This document shows, in pieces, positions 1 through 6,794 of a DNA stretch of 64,000 nucleotides. Both the position numbers and the translations under genes were made by a program. Below the pieces are notes generated by a model, which worked only from the letters and a program-made list of their open reading frames with translations, was not told where the DNA came from and did no database searches. This DNA comes from Clostridium sp. BJN0013 (lineage in GTDB: Bacteria > Bacillota > Clostridia > Clostridiales > Clostridiaceae), in NCBI RefSeq assembly GCF_040939125.1, contig NZ_CP162495.1:62001-126000 (forward strand). The letters run 5' to 3'. Every line of letters begins with the position of its first letter. Position 1 is the first letter of the stretch.

Positions 1-87
1 TTGGTAGATATAGAAAAAAGTTTTAACGAATATATATTGGGGTTAATCAGAGAAGACTTACTGAAAAGAGAAAAGCAAAAAAAATAA
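1..87 (+). CDS. C-terminal end of an unidentified phage protein (partial)
   Basis: An open frame runs from the window edge to a TAA at 85-87 and encodes 28 residues ending in a lysine-rich tail (KREKQKK). The first codon is TTG, which could be a start, but the frame may equally enter from outside the window. Nothing identifies a function. The position upstream of the antirepressor suggests it belongs to the prophage. Confidence 0.35.
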   Translation: MVDIEKSFNEYILGLIREDLLKREKQKK

Positions 88-175
88 AGATAATCTTAAT
101 TCTTTCCACGGAGCAAGATTATCTTTACGCAGAGACTATTCTCTGTGAAATATTGTATCATAAAGGATAGTCTCT
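87..175 (+). promoter_or_regulatory. Two consecutive perfect inverted repeats upstream of the antirepressor gene
   Basis: Two hairpins lie back to back. The first pairs AAGATAATCTT (87-97) with AAGATTATCTT (115-125). The second pairs AGAGACTAT (131-139) with ATAGTCTCT (167-175). Neither is followed by a clean U-run, so a simple terminator is not obvious. They fill the gap between the preceding gene and the RBS of the antirepressor, so an mRNA leader structure or protein-binding sites are both possible. Confidence 0.5.
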
Positions 176-208
176 TTCAAGATTGAAAAAAGAAGGAGAA
201 GATGCAAT

Positions 209-1075
209 GTGAATGAAGTTATAATTGTTAATAGTAATCAATTGAGGATTAAAGAATATAAAAATCAAAGAGTTGTTACAACGTGGGATATTGCCAGATT
301 GCATAATATAGATTCTAAAATAATAAGAGATAATTTTAGAAATAACAAGTCGAAGCTTATAGAAAATGAAGATTATTTTCTAATTCCGAAGCAAAGTAAT
401 TTTGCTAGCGATTTAATCGTCAGCAAAGAAGTTGATTACCATGCTTTAAATGCAGCTAAAGAAATAGTAGCATTCACAGAAAGTGGATATTTGATGATAA
501 CAAAGCCAATGCAAGATGAACTATCTTGGCAAGTACAAAGGCAATTAGTTAAGGGGTATTTTAAATTGCAGGAAATCAAACAAAAGGTTGAAGAAAATTT
601 TAATGAAACGTCAAATAAATCCCCAAATAATCAATTGGAAAAACTTGAAAACGTAAATAAGTCATTAGAGTTTCTAACACCATTATTAGATTATGCCGGA
701 GTAGACAATACTATTAAATTATTAGTAGCTAAATCCTTTTTCTCAAAAGCTGGAATTGATATACCTGTAGACATACAAGCAGATCAAAAATATTACGATA
801 CTAAACAAATAGGTAATATGATAGGGATGTATTCTAAATCAGGTAAGCCAGCATATATGGCAGTAAATGAGATATTAAAATTATTAGACATTGAAGAAAG
901 CGAAAAAACAGCAGTATGGGAAACTAATGGAGCGTGGCAAGGAACAGTTACTAAGTATAGTGATTCGGTGGTAAATAAAGTAAAGGAATGGCTAGAAGAA
1001 AATGATCATCCCGCAGATATACCAAGTAAGAATAAAACTTTCCACGTATCATATAGTGGAGGTGTGCAATTATGA
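209..1075 (+). CDS. Phage antirepressor-like protein with ORF6N domain
   Basis: 288 aa, GTG start with AAGGAG about 10 nt upstream; both nearby ATGs run straight into stops. Residues about 8-110 match the ORF6N DNA-binding domain common in phage antirepressors (VVTTWDIARLHN, then DNFRNNKSKL and EDYFLI, then the FTESGYLMI segment). The centre is a short coiled region (KVEEN...LEKLENVNKS). The C-terminal 100 residues (YYDTKQIGNMIG ... WQGTVTKYS) look like a second DNA- or ligand-binding module that I cannot name. Proteins of this class usually relieve lysogenic repression or control phage promoters. The stop overlaps the start of the next small gene (ATGA), suggesting coupled translation. Confidence 0.75.
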   Translation: MNEVIIVNSNQLRIKEYKNQRVVTTWDIARLHNIDSKIIRDNFRNNKSKLIENEDYFLIPKQSNFASDLIVSKEVDYHALNAAKEIVAFTESGYLMITKPMQDELSWQVQRQLVKGYFKLQEIKQKVEENFNETSNKSPNNQLEKLENVNKSLEFLTPLLDYAGVDNTIKLLVAKSFFSKAGIDIPVDIQADQKYYDTKQIGNMIGMYSKSGKPAYMAVNEILKLLDIEESEKTAVWETNGAWQGTVTKYSDSVVNKVKEWLEENDHPADIPSKNKTFHVSYSGGVQL

Positions 1076-1227
1076 ACACAGCCATCAAACAAACTAAAAG
1101 CTTCAAATTTGCTTCTAATGTTATCGGAAGAGATATTTGCAGCACAGATGAATTGACAAGCAAAGACTATTACGCGCTTATACGATTCTTTTTTAAAGAT
1201 AAATTGGGTGAGGTAATGGAAGCATGA
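1072..1227 (+). CDS. Small phage protein, 51 aa, unknown function
   Basis: The ATG at 1072 overlaps the stop of the upstream antirepressor (ATGA), and its own TGA at 1225-1227 overlaps the ATG of the next gene in the same way. The product starts MNTAIKQTKSFKF and is mixed charged/aromatic with no membrane segment. No family is recognised. The double 4-nt overlaps are the main argument that it is a real, translationally coupled gene. Confidence 0.55.
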   Translation: MNTAIKQTKSFKFASNVIGRDICSTDELTSKDYYALIRFFFKDKLGEVMEA

Positions 1228-1559
1228 ATAAAGAATTTGATAAAAAGAATAGAGTCCCAATGTGGGGCAGAACTGACTATCACTGTGAATATTGTGGTTG
1301 CCCTATTAATTTATGGACACCAATGGAAACATATAAAAGTGATAGATGTTGTGAGTTATATAGTGACTTTTATGATGTAATAGATGAACTAGAAGAAAGA
1401 AAAATACCATATAGATATAGAGATATTTTAAAAGAATGTTTGAAATTTAAACATGAATATCCTGATATTCCAGATTTTGAAGCAAGTTTGCATGAAATGA
1501 TTGAGGAAGATGTAGACACAGGTGTTATTTCAGAATTATATATACAAGAACCCAATTAA
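1224..1559 (+). CDS. Hypothetical acidic phage protein with a CxxC pair
   Basis: 111 aa. The N-terminal part has HCEYCGCPI, a CxxC pair plus extra Cys and His that could bind a metal, and a second CC at about residue 40. The rest is strongly acidic and helical (YDVIDELEERK, EMIEEDVDTG). It is coupled by ATGA overlap to the preceding 51-aa gene and is followed by a terminator, so it closes a three-gene transcription unit with the antirepressor. No family is recognised; a small regulator or host-takeover protein is a guess. Confidence 0.6.
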   Translation: MNKEFDKKNRVPMWGRTDYHCEYCGCPINLWTPMETYKSDRCCELYSDFYDVIDELEERKIPYRYRDILKECLKFKHEYPDIPDFEASLHEMIEEDVDTGVISELYIQEPN

Positions 1560-1589
1560 AAGTAATTAAATAAAACATTTTAAAATACT

Positions 1590-1616
1590 CAAGTCCACTT
1601 TTTAGTGGGCTTTTTT
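1590..1616 (+). terminator. Rho-independent terminator
   Basis: AAGTCCACT / AGTGGGCTT stem (with G-T pairs) followed by TTTTTT. It separates the antirepressor unit from the tail/baseplate unit. Confidence 0.7.
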
Positions 1617-1630
1617 AGTGTGGTGATTAT

Positions 1631-1957
1631 ATGGCAAATCAAGTAATACCTTTAACAACAAGCCCCAACAATACATTTACATGTACTGTAGCTGTAAATG
1701 GTGAAAAGAAGAAATTCTATTTTTTCTTAAGATACAATACAGAAGCCAGATATTGGGTTATGGATTTATCGGATGAAAATAAAGTTCCTATAGTTTCATC
1801 AATACCTCTTATAAGTGGAATAAATATTTTAGAACAATATGAGTATTTACAAATAGGTAGAGCTTATATAGTTAAAACAGATGATAGTTTACTTGCAGAT
1901 ATACCAGATACTACTAATTTAGGTACAGATTTTAAACTTTTATGGATTGACAATTGA
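1631..1957 (+). CDS. Phage baseplate plug-family protein
   Basis: 108 aa. The sequence MANQVIPLTTSPNNTF, then YFFLRYNTEARYWVMDL and the C-terminal LGTDFKLLWIDN, matches the small baseplate 'plug' proteins (Pam3 gp18-like) that precede the hub gene in many contractile-tail phages. These are all-beta proteins that close the centre of the baseplate around the tube tip. It lies 11 nt upstream of the hub/lysozyme gene, the usual order. Confidence 0.65.
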   Translation: MANQVIPLTTSPNNTFTCTVAVNGEKKKFYFFLRYNTEARYWVMDLSDENKVPIVSSIPLISGINILEQYEYLQIGRAYIVKTDDSLLADIPDTTNLGTDFKLLWIDN

Positions 1958-1968
1958 GGTGATTAAAT

Positions 1969-3936
1969 GTGAGTATACAACAAACGGTTTGGAGTTTTTT
2001 AAGAGGCAAAGGCCTTCCTGAGAAAAGCTGCAGTGCGGTTCTTGGCAATATACAAGCGGAATCCGACTTTGATGAAACAAAAATCGAGGTAGGTAGCGGG
2101 AATGGCTTTGGATTATGCCAATGGACTGGCGAAAGGCGAATTCAATTAAAAGCTTACGGAATAGATTTAACACATCAATTAAATTTCTTATGGGCTGAAT
2201 TATCAGGAGATGTTGGAAATACAGGAGCATCATTACAATGGATAGATAGAAGTGGATACTTGTCTCATAGTGCTTTTATGAGTGGAAATGGGAGTATAGC
2301 AGATTTAACAGCGGCAATGTGTTACTGTTGGGAACGCCCTGGGATAGCTCGCTTAGCTATAAGGCAACAGTCAGCACAGGATTACTTTAATCAATTTACA
2401 GGCGCAACAGGTACCCCTAGTGCTAATAACCAACAAACTATGGCCATAGAATCTACAAATTACGAGGTAGTATCAGGAAGTCAAAAACAAGGTCAAATTT
2501 TATATGGTAGAAGATATAGAGTTACAGTAACCGATGCACAAGGGAATGGAATAGATGTATCACAGTTAAGATGTGTATTTCAGGTTAAAAAGACTATTCA
2601 AATGGAACCTAATTTTTCTCAAATAACTATTTATAATTTAAATGCCCAGACTGAAAATGCAATAATGCTATCTGCTACCAGGGTAACACTTGAAGCAGGA
2701 TATGAGGGAAAACAATATGGCTTAATCTTTGATGGAGACATATTGCAAACAATAAGAGATAAAGAAGATAGTACAACATATAGGCTTACAATAATAGCCT
2801 TGGATTCAGATAGAGCCATTAATTATGATATAGCAAATTATTCTGTCTTAAGAGGACAGACCGCTAGAACACTTGTGGATCACATAATAAATAAAGCTCA
2901 ATATCCCGTAGCTTTAGGAAGCATTTCAAGTCAATTAGATAATGCACCAAAGTTAACCAGGGGTAAAGTATTCTTTGGAAAATCCAGCGATTATTTAAGA
3001 CAAATAGCTGAAAGCAATAAATGTAAGTATTACATGGAAGATGGAAAATTAAATATTATAAATGTAGCAGACTTGCCAGAAGGAGAAATATTTGATTTAA
3101 GTCCTTCATCTGGATTAATAGGTACTCCCGAACAAAGTGAATATGGAATAACAGGAAAATGCTTATTAAATCCTAAAATAAAGGTAAATACACTTATACA
3201 CATAGATAATAGTTTAGTTAGAGCAAGACAAATAGACACAACAAATAGTTCAAATACTGTGCCAGCTTCATCTAATAATGCTAGTAGTGGAACAAGGCAG
3301 ACAATTATAGCTAAAGCCGCAGAGATAGTACAAAAATGTCAAGAAGGTAAAGCTATATACGTACTTGGTGGAAGAGGTACCAATTCAGCAGGTCAAGAGA
3401 TGTATGATTGTTCTATATTTGCAGAAACTTGTTATGCGGCAGCAGGAATAACAATGACTGCTCCGAGCGGAAGTCAATATTCTAAGTGTTCAGGGAGTGG
3501 AGGTTTTGTATCTACAGATTTTAATAGATTAAGGACAGAAGGAAAAGCTGGAGATTTATTGTTTGTAGGTGCTGGAGGTAATACTCATGTTGCTATTTAT
3601 GATGGAAACGGCGGCCAATATGCAGCACATAGCCATTACCCTAATGATACTACAAAAGATATAAGGCATGATAGCACTATCGAAGGATACCATTTTACTT
3701 CTTGGGGACGTCTTGCAGAATTAGCTAACTCAGATAATGGTATAGCTCCTAGTGCAAATGGAAATACAACAGGAACTAATGCTGTTCAAACTTCACCATT
3801 CAGATCGCTTGATCAGGACGGTATTTACAGATGTATAGCTTGTACCTATTCAGGAGACACACGGGGTGATCAGTGGGAATGCGAATTTATCACTATAGAT
3901 CAATTAGGGGGAGCGATCCCTATCGTTACTAATTAG
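1969..3936 (+). CDS. Baseplate hub protein with N-terminal tail lysozyme and C-terminal NlpC/P60 peptidase
   Basis: 655 aa, GTG start (the overlapping ATG meets a stop at once). Residues about 3-140 form a phage tail lysozyme domain (VWSFLRGKG, GNIQAESDF with probable catalytic E31, GFGLCQWTGERR). Residues about 155-415 resemble the gp27/gpD-like hub core. A Ser/Asn-rich linker leads to an NlpC/P60-type domain at about 440-580 with YDCSIF (catalytic C481) and GNTHVAIYDG (H540). The tip therefore carries both a glycan hydrolase and a peptidase, which fits local peptidoglycan opening during infection. It sits between plug and spike genes with short gaps. Confidence 0.8.
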   Translation: MSIQQTVWSFLRGKGLPEKSCSAVLGNIQAESDFDETKIEVGSGNGFGLCQWTGERRIQLKAYGIDLTHQLNFLWAELSGDVGNTGASLQWIDRSGYLSHSAFMSGNGSIADLTAAMCYCWERPGIARLAIRQQSAQDYFNQFTGATGTPSANNQQTMAIESTNYEVVSGSQKQGQILYGRRYRVTVTDAQGNGIDVSQLRCVFQVKKTIQMEPNFSQITIYNLNAQTENAIMLSATRVTLEAGYEGKQYGLIFDGDILQTIRDKEDSTTYRLTIIALDSDRAINYDIANYSVLRGQTARTLVDHIINKAQYPVALGSISSQLDNAPKLTRGKVFFGKSSDYLRQIAESNKCKYYMEDGKLNIINVADLPEGEIFDLSPSSGLIGTPEQSEYGITGKCLLNPKIKVNTLIHIDNSLVRARQIDTTNSSNTVPASSNNASSGTRQTIIAKAAEIVQKCQEGKAIYVLGGRGTNSAGQEMYDCSIFAETCYAAAGITMTAPSGSQYSKCSGSGGFVSTDFNRLRTEGKAGDLLFVGAGGNTHVAIYDGNGGQYAAHSHYPNDTTKDIRHDSTIEGYHFTSWGRLAELANSDNGIAPSANGNTTGTNAVQTSPFRSLDQDGIYRCIACTYSGDTRGDQWECEFITIDQLGGAIPIVTN

Positions 3937-3947
3937 GTGGTGTTTAA

Positions 3948-4508
3948 ATGGAATACACGAGAAATATACCAGAATTAATAGGGTCAAATGATGAATTTTA
4001 TAGGAAATTTAAAGAAAATATACAAAGCACCTTGAAAGTTTGTTCGCCTGGCATAATACAATCTTTTAATAAAGATGAACAGACCGTTACTGTGCAAATA
4101 GCGTTAAGAGAATTAATTACACAACCAAATCAAACTAAAGTGTGGAGTAATGTACCATTACTTTTAGATGTGCCTATACAATTACCTCGAGGCTCGAATA
4201 CTGTCTTGACAATGCCAATAAAAGAGGGCGATGAATGTTTGGTGATTTTTAGCGATAGATGCATAGATTCATGGTTTAGTTATGGTGGAGTGCAGAATCA
4301 AATAGAAAAAAGATCTCATGATTACTCGGATGGATTTGCCCTGGTTGGAGTGTGGTCGCAACCTAATGTAATTCCTGATTATTCTACAGAAGCCACAGAA
4401 TTACGTACTATAGATGGAAACACCAAAATTTCTCTAAAAGAAGAAGAAATTAATATAAATGCTGCAACAATAAAAATGAATGGAATTGATGTAACCCCTA
4501 AAGAATAG
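3948..4508 (+). CDS. Gp138-family membrane-puncturing tail spike
   Basis: 186 aa. The body (CSPGIIQSFNKDEQTVTVQI, then VPIQLPRG, then GDECLVIFSDRCIDSW and the short HDYSDGFALVG segment) fits the Gp138 N-terminal OB-fold family of spike proteins. The C-terminal stretch (TKISLKEEEININAATI) looks like a short beta-helical tip. Such a trimer caps the hub and pierces the cell envelope when the tail contracts. It follows the hub gene by 11 nt. Confidence 0.75.
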   Translation: MEYTRNIPELIGSNDEFYRKFKENIQSTLKVCSPGIIQSFNKDEQTVTVQIALRELITQPNQTKVWSNVPLLLDVPIQLPRGSNTVLTMPIKEGDECLVIFSDRCIDSWFSYGGVQNQIEKRSHDYSDGFALVGVWSQPNVIPDYSTEATELRTIDGNTKISLKEEEININAATIKMNGIDVTPKE

Positions 4509-4546
4509 GGGATTTCTTATTTCCAAAATTAAGGTGGTGATAGAAC

Positions 4547-4911
4547 ATGAGGTATAGGGTGCTTGATGAAAACTCTGATTACTCATTCGGGAGATCACAG
4601 CAAAACATTACCTATGGTTGAAAGGAGCTTATGCATGCGGTCAGGCAATTAAGACTAATTTTTTATTACTTAAGGGCGAGTGGTGGGAGTCGATCGATAA
4701 GGGTTTTTCTTTATTCCAAGATATTGTAGGAAAATTTACTTCTCAAACAAGTGTAACGTTAGTGGATTCTTTAGTAAAATCTTATCTCTTAGGCATAGAG
4801 AATGTAACAGCAATAAAATCTTTTGAAAGTAAATTAGAAAACAGAACTTATAGTTTCACAGCAACTGTTATAACACCTTTTGGAAATGTAACAGTTGCAA
4901 AAACTTTTTAG
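4547..4911 (+). pseudogene. gp25-like baseplate wedge gene, frameshifted near the 5' end
   Basis: An ATG at 4547 with GGTGGTGA upstream gives MRYRVLDENSDYSFGRSQQN..TYG, then a TGA at 4619. The rest of the expected protein (from LKGAYACGQAIKTNFLLLKGEWW to the TAA at 4911) is in the next frame from about 4618. Joined, the two pieces form a typical short phage baseplate wedge protein of about 121 aa. One missing base around 4616-4620 (GGTTG) explains it. Without frameshifting, the 97-aa downstream piece would need a TTG start. Alternatives are a sequencing error or a recoding event; I see no obvious slippery heptamer. Confidence 0.7.
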
Positions 4912-4926
4912 AAAGGAGTGGCATAT

Positions 4927-6132
4927 ATGGCTTACTTTTCCCCTTTCGTTGATCAAAGCGGATTAAACCTCACGACCTATGTAGATATCAGAGATAACTT
5001 AATTGCTATGTGTAAAAATATCTTTGGCCAAGATCTTTATCTAGGCGAAGATACGCAGGATTATCAATGGATAGCAACAGTTGTGGAGAAAATCTATGAT
5101 ACTTTACTTGCGTCACAATTGAGTTATAACAATAGAAGCCCAGCCACAGCAGTAAGTACAGGATTAGATGGTATTGTAAAAATAAATGGAATAAAAAGAA
5201 AAGAAGCTACATATAGTACCTGCCCTGCAAGAATAACAGGGAACCCAGGATCTATAATAACAGGTGCTATTGCAGTAGATAAAGGTAACATCAAATGGGA
5301 TTTGCCATCATCTATAATTATCCCAGAATCAGGGGTAGTTGAAGGACTAATATTAACATGCGAACTACCTGGACCTATTGCCGCTTCACCTGGAGATATA
5401 ATTCAAATGTTCAATCCTCAATATGGCTGGACTGGAATAACAAATACAGATTCAGCAGAGTTGGGTTCATACGTGGAGACAGATGCAGAATTAAGGCTTA
5501 GGCAGCAAATAAGTACAGCATTACCTTCACTTACAGTACTAGATGGGATAAAAGGTGCTATAGCAGGACTTACAGGAGTAACAAGAAGTGAAGTATATGA
5601 AAATGATACCAATTTAGTTGATTCAAGAGGATTACCGCCTCATTCAATTACAGTGGTTGTAGAAGGTGGAGTAGATCAAGAAATAGGCAATGCTATTTAT
5701 ATTAAAAAAACTCCAGGATGCTATACCAACGGAACCACAGAAGTACAAATTATAGATTCAAATAATAATTTGATGTGGGATGCCTTTAACGAACCGGTGA
5801 TACGTAGATTTTATAGACCCACATATATCGATATAGATGTAACTATAAATGTAAAAGCGTTAAATTCTACTTATACAACACAAAATACAGCAGATATAAA
5901 AAGCACAGTGGAATTATATTTAAATAGTTTAAAAATAGGGTCAGATCTTTCGTTATCAGCTATATGGGGTTCTGCTCTTTCTTCAATGTCGGATTTAAAA
6001 AATCCGGCTTTTTCTATTGTTTCTGTTACTGCGGCACGACATGGGCAATTCCAAGGCACTTCTGATATAGATATAGCTTTTAATGAGGTTACTAGAGGAA
6101 ACGTGAATTATATAACTGTCAATTTAAGTTAG
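4927..6132 (+). CDS. Baseplate J-family protein
   Basis: 401 aa from the ATG at 4927, which has GAAAGGAG 8 nt upstream; a GTG at 4918 lies inside that RBS. The order of segments is typical of baseplate J/gp47-like wedge proteins: N-terminal FDLTTY-like start, a central TDAELRLRQQISTALPS motif followed by GIKGAIAGLTGV, then SITVVVEGG, and a C-terminal domain ending in FNEVTRGNVNYITVNLS. It links hub to wedge in contractile-tail phages. Neighbours are a gp25-like gene and DUF2612, the standard order. Confidence 0.85.
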   Translation: MAYFSPFVDQSGLNLTTYVDIRDNLIAMCKNIFGQDLYLGEDTQDYQWIATVVEKIYDTLLASQLSYNNRSPATAVSTGLDGIVKINGIKRKEATYSTCPARITGNPGSIITGAIAVDKGNIKWDLPSSIIIPESGVVEGLILTCELPGPIAASPGDIIQMFNPQYGWTGITNTDSAELGSYVETDAELRLRQQISTALPSLTVLDGIKGAIAGLTGVTRSEVYENDTNLVDSRGLPPHSITVVVEGGVDQEIGNAIYIKKTPGCYTNGTTEVQIIDSNNNLMWDAFNEPVIRRFYRPTYIDIDVTINVKALNSTYTTQNTADIKSTVELYLNSLKIGSDLSLSAIWGSALSSMSDLKNPAFSIVSVTAARHGQFQGTSDIDIAFNEVTRGNVNYITVNLS

Positions 6133-6142
6133 AGGTGATGTA

Positions 6143-6781
6143 ATGGCTATAGATGCTTATTTAAATCATATAACAAGTCAACATAGAGATAAACCTAAAT
6201 TTATTGCATGGTTAACAGCTTTCTTAAATAAAGTTGATGATGCCTATAATTGCATAAAGGGTTTTGACAATGATTTTGATATAGATTACGCAATTGGAAA
6301 TCAACTTGATATCTTAGGACAAATTATTGGCGTTAATAGAGTCCTTAATTTTCAACCTACGGAAGATTTTGATCCTAAATTAGATGATGATACTTATAGA
6401 CTTGTCTTAAAGGCAAAAATAGGAAAAAACATGTGGCAAGGCACTCTGCCAGAAATTTATACAATATGGAGTAATATGTTTCCAGATCTAAAATTAAATA
6501 TTATAGATAATCAAGATATGTCCATGACAGCAGTAATTGAAGGTGTCATAGGGCAACTAAAGGAACTTCTAATTGCTAATGGATATATAATCCCTAAGCC
6601 TTCAGGAGTTCGTATTAATTATGTAGGGAAATCGGCTATAAATTTTAAAACTTACTCTTCTATGGTTGTATGTGGAAATACAACTACTACTATTCAAATG
6701 ATGCAGCCTAAATATCCTATAAACTTTAGAACATATCAAAGCATGATTGTAAATGGAAACGTGACAAACATAATATCTTAA
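6143..6781 (+). CDS. Phage DUF2612-family baseplate protein
   Basis: 212 aa. Residues about 1-140 match the DUF2612 tail proteins encoded after baseplate J (FIAWLTAFLNKVDDAY, GNQLDILGQIIGVNR, LDDDTYRLVLKAKI). The C-terminus carries an internal duplication: INFKTYSSMVVCGN at residues 166-179 and INFRTYQSMIVNGN at 193-206, separated by a Thr/Gln-rich spacer. The tail fibre gene follows after 13 nt. Confidence 0.75.
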   Translation: MAIDAYLNHITSQHRDKPKFIAWLTAFLNKVDDAYNCIKGFDNDFDIDYAIGNQLDILGQIIGVNRVLNFQPTEDFDPKLDDDTYRLVLKAKIGKNMWQGTLPEIYTIWSNMFPDLKLNIIDNQDMSMTAVIEGVIGQLKELLIANGYIIPKPSGVRINYVGKSAINFKTYSSMVVCGNTTTTIQMMQPKYPINFRTYQSMIVNGNVTNIIS

Positions 6782-6794
6782 AGGAGAGGTTAAG

